Assembly (NCBI GenBank): GCA_963978905.1
Contig: OZ022258.1
Coordinates: 29,392,716-29,456,715, forward strand
Source of the DNA: Trichostrongylus colubriformis
Taxonomy: Eukaryota > Nematoda > Chromadorea > Rhabditida > Trichostrongylidae
Direction: 5' to 3'
Length of the DNA stretch: 64,000 nucleotides
Shown: piece by piece, positions 32,801 through 41,504 of the stretch
Position numbering within the stretch: position 1 is the first letter of the stretch
Layout: every line of letters begins with the position of its first letter
Translations under genes and position numbers: made by a program
The notes under the pieces: model-generated
Told to the model about the DNA's origin: nothing
The model's database searches: none
Seen by the model: the letters and a program-made list of their open reading frames with translations, nothing else

Positions 32801-34822
32801 TACGCAAACAGAACAGAAGATGTTCCAGTATACTTGCCAGTATCTCCTCTGAACAAGAATACTACTGTAACCTTGAAATCGTTTGCAAGTGACAAAATGT
32901 TAACCAAATCCGTGCAATGTTCACCCCCGGATTTCTGTGTTTATGCTCAGAAATTCCTCTCCAAGGGGTTACTGGGAAATCCACATTGCTGGCCAGAAGG
33001 CGCCATTATATCAGCCTTCTTGATACTATATCTTATCCTAGGGGTCATAGTCCTAACAACGACTCTCATCTGCAGCAAGGTGAAACGAAGAAACACCGCA
33101 GTTCCCAGAGTAAACGAGTCGGCCGCTATCAATGAGTCAAGAAGTATCCCACTTCTGACATTCAATCCTACATCGTTAGACAAGCAGATATTGATTACAG
33201 TATGTTGCATTATTGCCTCATTACAAAAGGTGTCAGCCTGCCAGCTCGGCTACATGCGCCACTCAGTCAACCTCGTTTGCACGCAACGAGACAACTGCGC
33301 ATATGAGTACAGCGAGGAGATTAATTTCAATAGACTCGACTCAAACTTGTGCATACAAGTCAACCACGGAAACAAAACCGTGGGACTAATCAAGCTACAC
33401 CATTTTCCGGTAAAGCTCACATGTAGCAAAATAACTCGTTTCTTCACAAGAGATTCAGTACCAAATATATATCATTCGCTACGATGCCCACAAATGGGAT
33501 CATGCTACAATGATAGGTGCAGTGAATTCCACAGAAACGAGGTCATTCCGGAATTAAGCGAATCAGCGATATATCCAGGATATTCCACATGCGCTTCGGC
33601 ATGTGGAGGACTTTCTTGCGGATGCCTATTACCTCTACCCTCGTGTTCATTTTATAGGTTCGTACACGAACCAAAATCCGAAGCTGTTTATGAAATAGTA
33701 GACTGCTTGGAATGGAAACCTAGGGTCACAGTAGCAGTTCAGACAACGCTCTTCAACACTGCCAAAAAGAGCCGTTATGAGCTAGAACCCTATGCTGAGC
33801 ACACAGCTGGTGACCTGAAAATGACCGTAATTTCAATACGGAAACCAGTGTCACCTCTGATGAATAGAAGATTCGCCATCAGCTCAAATGATGCTGTAAT
33901 GGTTCCCGAAGACTACAGAATTCCTGTAGAATGTGCAAGTGAACATGTTGCCATCAACAACTTTGGCAATTGCACCGCTCATTTTGAGTGTATCTGCCAT
34001 GATTCGCGGTCGAAAACAGGCTGCCGATGTCCTGTGGAATCGATATCGGATATCAAGTTGAAATTGATTGATACCCTTCCTATATTCACACCGACAGCAC
34101 AGGTTAACACAAAAAATAAAGAGATAATCTTATCTTCAACCGAAGCAGAAGTGATCCTCTTGCTTCAATCTAATGCACTAATCAATGCTAATGAATATGT
34201 TATCAAGCAACCATGTGAAATCCAGTTCGGAAAAGTTTCAGGTTGCTATGACTGCATGGAAGGGGCCCAGATCCAAGTTTCATGCAAAACCGAGATGTCG
34301 TCCTGGGTCACAATACAGTGTGAGGAGCAAACATTCTCAATTGGGTGTGGTCCAAGAAACGAAACAACCGCTGTGGATCTCAATTTCAACTGTGCAGTTA
34401 TTCAAAAGAACTGCCACACGGTTTGCGACGACAAGGAAATAAATATACCTATGGAAGGAATCCTAGTCTTCCATGAAACAAGAGAAAACAACTCAATATT
34501 TGATGAGACAGATACTTTCGTATCGCAACCTATCCACTGGTTGCAAAGTTTGAGAATACTGGATATCAGACCACTTCTCAACATTATAAAGAAATATTGG
34601 AAAATAACACTGATATCAGTAACAATGGTAACGATAGCAGTGGCCGCAACATATGTATTCGGCCCGTTACTCGTTCTAATGTTGATAAGAACACTCCCAG
34701 TTATCGCGATCTACGCGACGAAATTCGCCATTGGCACTCTGAAGGCAATCTGGGCGACCTGTGGCCTCGTCATATCAGCAATACGATATGTGAGGAATTA
34801 CACGGATCAATATCAAAACTGA
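26843..34822 (+). CDS. Gag-Pol-Env polyprotein of BEL/Pao element (2659 aa, intact)
   Basis: A single frame holds the whole set. Gag (about 1-460) ends in three zinc knuckles starting C396, C428 and C447. Aspartic protease has DTGA at 563-566. Reverse transcriptase has motif A at D903 and YVDN at 981-984 where YVDD is usual in many families. RNase H has D1151, E1194, D1224 and D1276. Integrase has the H1475-H1480-C1510-C1513 zinc site and D1546, D1605, E1657. Env follows without a stop: a hydrophobic start (about 1929-1950), a short first glycoprotein with a membrane span near 2055-2076, a second signal-like segment (2116-2132), a Cys-rich ectodomain with a CGGLSCGC segment near 2255-2263, and several C-terminal membrane spans (2586-2650). 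Cys-rich Env proteins of nematode BEL elements are known relatives of phlebovirus Gc fusion proteins; assignment here is by layout. No frameshift or stop was seen. Confidence 0.95.
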   Translation: MSLTFHRKPIKFSANTLQTLVSKYQPYTEEIKPLGEDSTQYEEYCTAINLITGGIKITKSSQENLQHLVDKLEKAYEDATSNANKKDLVNEIEEIDQDCQFSEKIANANQIIFVLEARINEYRDKVHKLALKLSIDPHKSYLSATTADSRGKKKDSSQESLDPELAQWLSDDLTDSSLDREESACRALKPKQLELPRFYGDEEEFPEYWAVFETLVNGNKVLNTVEKMLLLKDSLKGRAEMAIKGIQLIPQNYKWMTEELKRKFGNKPANSAKIVQKLIDMRAANNSAESCVAVYDKIRMLINQMVSAGQDIRVVQDALWTEKILDKFPYNIVKNVLTSIQNRDGVTVEDVMDEIEKDITAKQFVDSRLKNRQKFEEVKKKDFKPREETKKSSKSCIFCGQYTHPSIYCKTITDVQAKRNIVKERKLCWKCFSANHNSFDCSWSSCPQCGQHHSKSLCISGTGSPQTKDAGRTNRPYGGNRLTQRPPADSRPHKEPWRNQQSDGRHNSNQANIHTSKGETLEKEQCGKEHMQRRKEQIVLMTAAGNIWNHRAHKFEQLLFFFDTGAQKTIISEEIANRFGLPTKKTETCTMSGIGGHIEKFQSKFVNLRISDVFGDEFELQVHTKPVITNGFPSVKLTEFDKEFLRKNEIHLCNPKVRGEHQVPHILVGLDYYYNLVLDNAKTTTPSGLRIAKTVFGPSIHGRGTVSSNCIQEPAIEYGLTAVFDDNEDQILRNLFELEGLGISSAENSLEDKAENYLAKFSKTISYENGCITAPFPLKDNISELCDNYAVAVRRLSALQYQLANNPEINSWYCKTIANYIKDDVIEEVRECDNGALVKYYMPHSGVWRPEKAKPLRIVFDASSKGRGKMSLNDVIFKGESFINKIHDILISSRVKPIILLCDIEAAFTQIRIADSHKDLCRFLWLNDVTRPATKNNIKEYRFKRLPFGINASPSILNMAIMTYLMAINDELADEIARNLYVDNILLSASTVAEAIAKYKKSKELFAKIGRNLREYVSNNESVNEAIPEEDKGPTGKTKFLGVPYDTESDEFSVGIKFRTKERLAKRDIVSQLNSIYDPLGLAAPLLIKLKHLMREIYGCNLDWKDDIPLNLSRQWAKACHDINNISVSIPRAVQPNANGAQSYSLRTFCDASEIAMATCSYLRSITMAKISSLVSGKTKLAPKKNKQTIPRLELLAVLMGIRLSTNISNSIPGIIKEANIVTDSKVALAWIKTARKLPIFVSNQRDRITKLVNQFRLKEITVNFYYVPTAENPADAGTRGLSGTNMSSHSWIRGPKWLAHSQKEWPLSSINGIGDETIEEVATETSLANVEIEQNSASKESIRVIDLSRFSRLSKAIRTIARVGKGLKKWINMTNTNRNTTIRATIIDQFDVADQINANDIAVAERMIILQEQSACDIKDLQKRHPQKKLQTDSFGVIRYLSRLQNACVPEDTKSPIYIPCKSDLARLIVTNIHNKNAHCGREQMLTMLRQRFWIPRPSSLVKNQIKHCVICRKCHGLPFRSPEMPPLPKDRVIEARTFERIGCDFLGPIESSTLEKMYVCLYTCLTTRAVHLEVVENLSAGAFLNSFIRFISRRGVPKYVRSDCGTNFRLGQKVIEKLFENDENNGNSIMSYCATEGIHWIFNPPNAPWMGGVWERLVGSVKRALQKTVGRKRMTFIQLCTVMTRIEAILNSRPITKVHTTDLGIIPLRPIDFLCGNTKFSVPDAQTAGEVADPDYDPELPQTTAQVKEALESSESMASKFWEKWNLDYLTALRDTQTNKRKQRRGVTRSFPQLGEIVLIEQEMIPCGNWVYGKVEEVILSRDGQIRTVKVRMPNQKVLQKPVCKLYPMEIRSFPDSVDQTPEEGNNEEPQNVPIRTIPKRKAKTLAYKVIREFEEGLESSDETDSSTSLNHNYIDYKTRTLSRRLTYSNTVLAMMLVIACAIQPALTYTYSGGRIKCHQGIVRIAPPKSQSLFEVCLENACKEYANRTEDVPVYLPVSPLNKNTTVTLKSFASDKMLTKSVQCSPPDFCVYAQKFLSKGLLGNPHCWPEGAIISAFLILYLILGVIVLTTTLICSKVKRRNTAVPRVNESAAINESRSIPLLTFNPTSLDKQILITVCCIIASLQKVSACQLGYMRHSVNLVCTQRDNCAYEYSEEINFNRLDSNLCIQVNHGNKTVGLIKLHHFPVKLTCSKITRFFTRDSVPNIYHSLRCPQMGSCYNDRCSEFHRNEVIPELSESAIYPGYSTCASACGGLSCGCLLPLPSCSFYRFVHEPKSEAVYEIVDCLEWKPRVTVAVQTTLFNTAKKSRYELEPYAEHTAGDLKMTVISIRKPVSPLMNRRFAISSNDAVMVPEDYRIPVECASEHVAINNFGNCTAHFECICHDSRSKTGCRCPVESISDIKLKLIDTLPIFTPTAQVNTKNKEIILSSTEAEVILLLQSNALINANEYVIKQPCEIQFGKVSGCYDCMEGAQIQVSCKTEMSSWVTIQCEEQTFSIGCGPRNETTAVDLNFNCAVIQKNCHTVCDDKEINIPMEGILVFHETRENNSIFDETDTFVSQPIHWLQSLRILDIRPLLNIIKKYWKITLISVTMVTIAVAATYVFGPLLVLMLIRTLPVIAIYATKFAIGTLKAIWATCGLVISAIRYVRNYTDQYQN

Positions 34823-34973
34823 TCGCTCACGAATGATTTTGAATAATTTGATCTCCTTCAATACTCCAAGATATTCAAATTCAGTGTATAAATATCCACA
34901 ATCATCTCAACCCAAGTGGGCGGAGCTCCAGTGTACCAGGCGTGTACAGAAATTATAAACAAAGTGATATCCG

Positions 34974-34980
34974 TATAAAA
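34974..34980 (+). promoter_or_regulatory. possible TATA box before the accessory ORF
   Basis: TATAAAA lies 14 nt before the first ATG (34988) and about 35 nt before the second in-frame ATG (35009). If used as a promoter, transcription would start near 35004 and favour the second ATG. It could be chance; the ORF may instead be reached by splicing. Confidence 0.3.
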
Positions 34981-34987
34981 GGCCGAT

Positions 34988-35491
34988 ATGAGCAACCAAG
35001 TACTAAAAATGGCTCAATATGAACCTCTGCTCGACGACGAACTTCTCCAGACGGATCTTCTAAAGACGCTCGACCATAAGAGCGATCTAATTCGTCTCAA
35101 ATTCGACGAATTCGCTTCCGCAATCACCGCTCGAATCGAGCAATTCGAAGCGACCATCGTCAAGCTGTCATCCATTCACCATTCGCTAGAAGAATTGCGC
35201 AGCTTCAAGCCTGCTCTAGAGAAGCTGGCCGAACGCACTACACCGCGGTCGGCGTGCATATTCTGCACCATGGAGGAGAATGAAGATTCTCATCCAAGTG
35301 GGCGCTGTCCGCGCTTCCCCAACACATATGCTCGTACCTTTCAGGTGTCGAAAATGGGACTTTGCGGACAGTGCTTGAAACCCGCACACGATGCGGTATG
35401 TAAGGTCTTGTGCGGCGTATGCCGCCAACCTCACAACGCACTGTTGTGCCCCAGTAAAGCGAATGCTTTTATAAAGAAGAGAAAGTTCTAA
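34988..35491 (+). CDS. accessory three-CCHC zinc-knuckle protein of the BEL element
   Basis: 167 codons lie between the end of env and the 3' LTR, in the same frame as the polyprotein but separated by several stops. Residues 30-80 are helical and probably coiled coil (acidic, Leu/Ile spaced). Three CCHC motifs follow: C90-C93-H102-C107, C126-C129-H134-C138 and C142-C145-H149-C154. Their order and spacing parallel the three knuckles at the end of Gag in the same element (residues 396-459), so the ORF looks like a duplicated and diverged Gag C-terminal part. Likely a nucleic-acid-binding protein that could act on element RNA or interfere with Gag; the role is inference. It is intact in a young element, which suggests it is maintained. 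Alternative start at 35009. Confidence 0.8.
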   Translation: MSNQVLKMAQYEPLLDDELLQTDLLKTLDHKSDLIRLKFDEFASAITARIEQFEATIVKLSSIHHSLEELRSFKPALEKLAERTTPRSACIFCTMEENEDSHPSGRCPRFPNTYARTFQVSKMGLCGQCLKPAHDAVCKVLCGVCRQPHNALLCPSKANAFIKKRKF

Positions 35492-35715
35492 GAAGCAAGT
35501 TCTCTCTGCCAGTTACTCATTATTATGTTGCCCTCCTATTATAATCAAAATAATTCAGAAATTCACAACACCAGCAACACTTGGCCCACCATCGTTCAAC
35601 ACTTGGCTCAATATCTCGTCCACGCCTCCCCACAACGTCTCCACAACGACTACATCACGTCCAACAACTAGAATTCAAAGAAGAACTTCAAAAATATTCT
35701 TTCGGGCGCCTGGAA

Positions 35716-35975
35716 TGTCGCGCACTTCACGCGACCCGCTTTGTCCCATTGTACCACCCAGGTGGACACCACATGTCCGCTGGGTCCGCCTTTCTTCGCC
35801 ACGGCGAGAAAGGCAGAAAGCTTTGAGATTGTGCGGCGAGCAGTCGCCTTTCTCATCCACCCTGTCGTAATAACCCGTTTGTCGTTTTATAAATAAATAT
35901 ATAAAAACCACTGAACCACTATTGCAAAGGAAATAACATAAATTTCCTGTGGCTGGATACAATAAATCCGCCACA
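35716..35975 (+). repeat. 3' LTR of BEL/Pao element
   Basis: 260 bp, identical to the 5' LTR except at 35894, and followed directly by the GCTCC duplication. Confidence 0.95.
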
Positions 35976-35980
35976 GCTCC

Positions 35981-36330
35981 TCTCCCCGTGCCCATTGCGG
36001 TGCATTTCGCAAGCAAAGTGAAGTGTGCATCGCACACTTCAAGATTCACAGTACCATGCAAATTTGTGCCATACGGCACAATGCACTTTAGCACTGGCAA
36101 AAACGAAAACAGCCGGCCACGCCGGCTTCCAGTGCAAAACGAGAGCCGGCCTGGCCGGCTGTTGTCGTTTTGCCAGTGCAAAAGTGCTTCGTGCCTTTCC
36201 TGTTAGGTAAGGCATGGATGAGTCATAGGATTTTTGAAAAAAGGGGTTATTTAAGAAAAAATAGAAGACCAATCTTAACCAAATGCTGACTATTTATAGA
36301 TTTGCAGACGCTGAATCGAATGGTGGGTTC
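35981..36330. repeat. hairpin-rich sequence, possible MITE
   Basis: It contains gtgaagtgtgcatcgcacacttc (palindromic), acgaaaacagccggccacgccggc and its inverse gccggcctggccggctgttgtcgt around 36105-36170, and flanking gcactggcaaaa/ttttgccagtgc. These nested inverted repeats suggest a foldback element about 36000-36200. Confidence 0.45.
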
Positions 36331-37070
36331 AGATGGACATGAAATTCAGCACCAACGGAGAAACTGCGATTCCAATAAGCTCTTCTTCAACACCTTCGTC
36401 CTCACTTCAAAGGAATCCGTTGGAGTACCTGTTCAAACCTGAATTAACTGCTGCCCCCACGATGCTCCAGTCCAAATGCGGGCCGCGCTCGCCTTCTTGC
36501 ACGCCCCCAGCACGGCCATGAACTCGCCCGGCACTGCTACAGCCACCCCGTCAACAAGTTCACGGGTTCATAACTCCCTTCAAACTGGATGGTTTCAGCT
36601 CAAATTTGGACCATAGCTTACATATAGGCTGCTATACACACATTTCCATTACTAGCCCCACATTTCCATTGTATCACTACTTTACCATTGATTAATATGC
36701 CAAATTCGGGATACACCATATTTGACGGACAAATGGGTTCCCCTCAAACATTGTCCATGAAAACAGAGGATATGAACCCTTCACTCGCCGATTCTTCACC
36801 ACAATTACACCCACCGAAGGCGAGCAGCATAATGCCCCCTAGCGTCTGGCTTTCTTCTTCCTCCCTCGCCCATCTTCCTCTGGGACCACCGTGATTGCCG
36901 TGATCGTCTCGTCGCACGCATGCAGCTTGGCCGTGAACCCGCGCAGCACTGCTTCAGCAACCCCGTCAATAAGTTCACGGGTTCATAACTCCCTTCATAT
37001 GGGGTGGATTGAGCTCAAATTTCAACCATAGCATACTAGTCCACAGTTGTCCATACAGCTCTATTCTTGA
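36331..37070 (+). repeat. dispersed repeat, two local copies
   Basis: The block gtcaacaagttcacgggttc, ataactcccttca and ttgagctcaaattt occurs near 36540-36615 and 36965-37030. Diverged relatives are at about 40525-40590 and 38195-38280. An nc(c/g)gtgaactcgc upstream block is shared. No gene is seen. Confidence 0.5.
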
Positions 37071-37204
37071 CTCTTCATTCAAGTTTTAACAAATTTTTAA
37101 GATTCGCGTTGATCTACCAAGACCCATTCGTCTAGTCACACAATGTGTTCACACAGCAAGCAAGGAAATAACGTTTTATCAAAATAAATGCAATATAATA
37201 ACAA

Positions 37205-37523
37205 TTATACGGATGGGTAGCTGAGAGCCTCCTCTCTTCTGCTCTTCCTCTTTCTTACATACGACATCGTCTTTCTCTGAAAGGGGAACCTTCACTATAG
37301 TACAAATCAGAGGAATGCGTCTTTCTCTGAAAGGGGAACCTTCACTATAGTACAAATCAGAGGACGCATGCACTTCAATGCAAAAACTCACAATCAACCA
37401 TACGAGGAACACGACCAGCGCTATCCCAGTGACCAGCCGAGCCCACACAACGAGCTCGGCCGCCATCTTTTCGATTCTCTGCGCACGTCCGCTGAATCGT
37501 AGTCCTATGTCTAGCATATTCAT
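37205..37523 (-). CDS. small single-pass membrane protein, two exons
   Basis: Exon 37523-37392 (44 codons) follows a TTTCAG acceptor two bases before the ATG region and ends ATT|gtgagt. Exon 37276-37205 starts after CCTTTCAG and ends TAA, in phase 0. The 67-residue product has a basic N-terminal part, one hydrophobic span (about residues 26-44) and a strongly basic cytoplasmic-type tail (RKRKSRREE). A 50-bp tandem duplication (37271-37320 and 37321-37370) provides a second, equally good acceptor that would give a different short C-terminus. The family is not recognised. Confidence 0.5.
37271..37370. repeat. 50-bp tandem duplication at a splice acceptor
   Basis: ctttctctgaaaggggaacc ... caaatcagagga occurs twice back to back, almost identical, across the intron 3' end of the small membrane-protein gene. 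Confidence 0.8.
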
Positions 37524-37539
37524 TATCTGAAACAGCGAA

Positions 37540-38940
37540 AATTAGGATATCGTAAAATCAGTCAAGTAAGAAATGTGCAAGACACCTACGAATGGTAAAA
37601 TGAAATGCTAATGGAGTGTCGTGGATCTCATGGGGGAGTGAGTGCCTTCTCTTTACGACTATCCTTAGGTACCTTCACGTGTGACCCTTAGTTGGCTGCG
37701 CCACCAATGAGCAATTACAAGAGAATTAACATGGAGACAGATGATCTTGCACTTGTTAATATAACTCAGGAATGCAACTAATGTATCACAACTCACAGTT
37801 ACTGAACTTCAATATGAACATTGAAACACTGCTTCGAATCGAAAGCAATCTTTGATATTGCTCTAAAAGGAAATTCCATGCACACTTCGTGGGTGGTCCT
37901 GCAACACATTCTCAATTTGAAACGCTGCATTTAGCGCTTGCTGAATTTCAACTTTTCACAAAATGAATACTTTGGACTATGCTGCATTTAAGGAAGCAGC
38001 CATAATCAAATGTATCGATTTGCAGATTAATGATCGGCGAAAAACTTGAGATGTGGTGCCTGTCTGCTCGGCAATCCACACCGCATCGACTTCGCCATAC
38101 TGCGCTGCTAACAGTGCCGCCGTGAACATGCTATGACAATACTGCACGAGCGTGCACACGTCCATGAAGACCACGGCGCTGCTCCAACGGGCCCGCCACC
38201 AAGTTCAACTCTGCTCACAGTGGACCGATAAGGATGAAACTTTGAGGGTGGCAAATATATGTGCACGGATCAACTCTGCTGCCGTTGGGGACTGGGACAG
38301 AGAGATGATGGCCAGATTCTAAGTACTTACACAACTGCTTTTAGACCTTCCCAAATGGAGAGTTGCCAACCAGTTATAAGGGTGGATCCTGATTCTTAGT
38401 CTATGTAAACAGTTCTATTATGATTATCAACAACTGCAACTGCAGAAGAACACTTCACCGTTCTAGCGTCTTCCTTTTACAAACATGTTAAAATTGACAT
38501 ATCGGAGTTTCCAAATACTGCAGCGAGTACTTCAAAAATCTGAATCCCTGAAATCGAATACTTACAATGCAACGTTGCTCAGTCAGTAATAGGGTTGTTT
38601 GCATTTGTATTCATTCACTACCGTTTCAGCTACATTTCGCAGAAATAAAACTTTCAGTTATGTATTCAGTGAATAATACATATTAATACTGTCTGTAACC
38701 AAGAAACATGTGTACGGTGATCTATTATGCCGAGTGCGCAACCCTTCCTGTGTTGTTTACAAACGAGGCGCCCCACATCCACTCCGCTGCTGCATTCGGC
38801 GCTATCGATCGATCACCGGCAGCCGGCATCAAGTAAGATCGGCGCTCATTTGGCTGCGATGAGCCACTTCGGCGACGGCTTCCTCTGCGTCGGCACACAA
38901 TGCAGGCACCGGCAACCTATGGAAGACGCCCGCCACATAT
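37540..38940. other. no gene recognised
   Basis: Upstream flank of the small minus-strand gene and unassigned sequence. A plus-strand frame at 38727-39107 reads into the duplicated SL-RNA-like unit and is probably not coding. Confidence 0.3.
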
Positions 38941-38944
38941 GGAC

Positions 38945-39036
38945 GAATCACTTTCCCAAGTTTGAGGTCCGTTTAATATCCGACCCAATTCATGTTGTGG
39001 TCAACAAAATTTCGAAAACCTCTCCGGAAAGGAGAG
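38945..39036 (+). ncRNA. SL-RNA-like sequence, copy 1 (leader decayed, 3' hairpin good)
   Basis: The last 12 bases of the SL1 leader (CCCAAGTTTGAG) are followed by GT and a body like nematode SL RNA, with gacccaa, an A/T Sm-site-like aaaatttcgaaaac and a strong terminal hairpin CTCTCC/GGAGAG at about 39020-39034. The first ten bases of the leader are poorly conserved. Probably a pseudogene or variant. Confidence 0.45.
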
Positions 39037-39252
39037 AATACGTATGCCCACAGAATTTAGAAAACTGTTGCAACAACTCAGCCAGTATCCTCGAAATGCA
39101 TTGCTAAGAAGGTGACTGTCTTTACACGTATTACTCTGAACAATATGTAGAAGTCCGTTTAGTTCCACAACATTTTTAATGATTTCAAAATTTTCATGCG
39201 AATTTCGAGGGGTAGCCTTAAGCAGACAAAGTAAGCTTTGTTTGAAAAACTG
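38957..39252 (+). repeat. direct repeat, left copy (partner 39347-39643)
   Basis: About 295 bp recur at 39347-39643 with only a few differences, beginning inside the spliced-leader-like sequence and ending tttgtttgaaaaactg. The 90-bp spacer contains the perfect palindrome GCACAGGTATACCTGTGC. Confidence 0.85.
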
Positions 39253-39334
39253 CTGCGCCACATAAACCCACAGGAGTGCGCTGCCCAGGTGTAATTCATA
39301 TTCCAATTTCGCACAGGTATACCTGTGCATCATT

Positions 39335-39426
39335 GGTTCAATTACCCAAGTTTGAGGTCCGTTTAATATCCGACCCAATTCATGTTGTGGTCAACAAAAT
39401 TTCGAAAACCTCGCTGAAAAGGAGAG
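39335..39426 (+). ncRNA. SL1-like spliced-leader RNA gene, copy 2
   Basis: 39335-39356 reads GGTTCAATTACCCAAG then TTTGAG, one mismatch (C for T at position 5) to the 22-nt nematode SL1 leader, followed directly by GT as the donor. The body (gacccaa, gtggtcaac, aaaatttcgaaaac) resembles SL RNA and a possible Sm site, but the 3' hairpin that is good in copy 1 is damaged here. SL RNA genes donate leaders in trans-splicing in nematodes. This copy may be a variant or a pseudogene; no linked 5S rRNA gene is seen. Confidence 0.6.
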
Positions 39427-39649
39427 AATACGTATGCCTACAGAATTTAGAAAACTGTTGCAACAACTCAGCCAGTATCCTCGAAATGCATTGCTAAGAA
39501 GGTGACTGTCTTTACACGTATTACTCTGGACAATATGTAGGAGTCTGTTTAGTTCCACAACATTTTTGATGATTTCAAAATTTTCATGCGAATTTCGAGG
39601 GGTAGCCTTAAGCAGACAAAGTAAGCTTTGTTTGAAAAACTGTCGATCA

Positions 39650-40690
39650 AACCGGAAAAGTTGGTCCACTTTTCTAAGTGTGAATCCAACAATGTTGTAC
39701 AATAATCCTTGCCATCAAATTGCTAGGCATTATCGCATGCTGAGCGTTAACATTATCGTGTGGATACCAGTTGGATCGCCAAGCCGCCGTCCCCGCTTCT
39801 TCTTCTTAAGGGGGCGGCTTCGCCGGCCCTCTTCTGAAACACTCTATCAGCAACTGGGTGGCTTATACATAAAAAACAATCCGAATTTAGAATTCTAAGT
39901 TGGACACAACCCAAAGAATTCTCTTAATAAAACAAAAACCTATTATATAACGAGAAACGAGAATAATAGAAAAAAGAAGATTCACCGCGACAAAATGCGC
40001 ACGTTAACAAAATGTACTGCAGTATAAAGCCGCCGTGGAAAGTCAACCCAAAGAACTTTTTGTTTACAGTACGCGTGCTTTTCATATTGGTTTGGTAAGG
40101 CACTCTGCACTGAAACCACCGCCAAGCCAAAAACTAGACGCCGAGAGCGGCCGACGGACGCTCTGGGCGTCCAATGCCTTACCCAACACATTAGGCATTA
40201 ATGAGTCAACAATTTTTTAAAAGAATGGAAGATTTCGGAAAAACTATGGGACCAATTTCAATCAAATTGTGCATACATATGTAAACAAACATGCGGAATC
40301 CAACGGTGCCACCAGCTAGACATGAAGTTCAGTAGCAAGCGAGATATTTAGCTGCTAAGAAACCTGCACTTCTTCCCTTATACTTTTCTTCAACGAGACT
40401 TTTCAACCAAACGCTCATAACTCGAAGTAGCCGCCTGTCTGCGGCTTCCTTACTCGACTTGGCGGCCGTCATCGTTTCGTCGCCTGCGTGCTGGGAGGCC
40501 GTGAAAAGCGCCGCACTGCTCCAGCACCCTCGTCAACAAGTTCATGGGTCCGTATCTCGGTTCATACTGGATGGATTGAGCTCAAATTTTGAACATAGCA
40601 TATATATCGACACCGATGCCTACATCTGTAATCTCAACGATCCATTCCCACTTTGACAACTACTTCAAGAGTTCTTGACCTACTCGAGCT
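39650..40690. other. no gene; partial repeats
   Basis: It contains an AGGGGGCGGCTTCGCCGGCCCTCTT hairpin-like block near 39808-39832 and, at about 40525-40590, a diverged copy of the 36540 repeat. No exon chain is seen. Confidence 0.35.
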
Positions 40691-41504
40691 GCAACATTGC
40701 GTCGATGTCGAAGCTCCTTGCTTCTTAGGCTTAGGCTAAAGCTGACATCCCTTCCTGCCACATGAAAAAGAATGTCTGGAACCCTCTCGAATTATCTCTC
40801 ATCTCTACAACAACAAGACCTCTCCAAAGGTGTTGCCGCTGACCCTTACAGCTATTATGCCCATCGGTAGGCCGACCTATGCGTAGGACATCCCCCTGTA
40901 GATCACCTCGGGCGTGGCTTGGCACGGCAACGCGAGGCTAGGTCACTCTCCAACATCTCGTCAATTCTACTGCTTTGTACTATTCCTTTATACATAATTA
41001 TAAAGTTTATCGGTTTCTGTGTGGTTTTTTATCTTAATTGTGTTTTTTAGGGACACCAGTGCAAGACACCGATTTCGAAGTGGAAATGCAACGAAAAAGG
41101 AGTGCTTGCGGTTAGTGGACATAATTCTACCTATTGTTGGCAAAAAAGAGTAATTGACTATTTGAGGTGCCGGACAATGTTTTACTGGCCGGTCTCCTAT
41201 CATTCATTGAGGCTGGTTGTGGAGTAACCGGCTTCAATCTCTATTTTATATCACTGGGTGAAGTCGTATCTTCTGCACTTCCCCACTTCTTATGAAGCTG
41301 TGAACCCATTGATATTACCATTCATGATGCTCCTGAATGGTATCAGAACCACCTTACCACGGAGATACTCCGGTACGTGGTAAATATCAAACACTTTGAT
41401 GTCTCATGTCAAGGTTATCGGCTTCCCGAACCTGGTCACATCGGACGGCCTGAAACCATTCGTCGACCGTTCTGGGATTTTTACGCGGGCTTGATCCCAC
41501 TGTA
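40691..41504. other. MITE fragment then unrecognised sequence
   Basis: About 40700-40775 is a fragment of the poly-G/C MITE family (cgaagctccttgcttcttag, cttaggcta). The rest shows no clear gene. Confidence 0.35.

Larger units (their letters stand above)
26436..35975 (+). mobile_element. complete BEL/Pao LTR retrovirus-like element
   Basis: The 9540-bp element is flanked by the 5-bp duplication GCTCC (26431-26435 and 35976-35980). Both LTRs are 260 bp, begin TG and end CA. They differ at one position by direct comparison (G at 26614, T at 35894), so insertion is recent. The internal part carries a primer-binding site, one long gag-pol-env frame and a small downstream ORF. All catalytic residues examined are intact. 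A purine-rich tract directly before the 3' LTR is poor; the nearest (caaagaagaa) is about 30 bp upstream. Confidence 0.95.

Noticed and set aside
35675..36181. Minus-strand frames through the LTR and flank
   Set aside because: They duplicate frames at the other LTR and cross the target duplication; shadows of the LTR sequence.
39001..39702. Minus-strand frames of 103-125 codons in both halves of the 295-bp repeat
   Set aside because: Open in both copies only because the copies are nearly identical; the plus strand has SL-RNA-like features that explain the conservation better.
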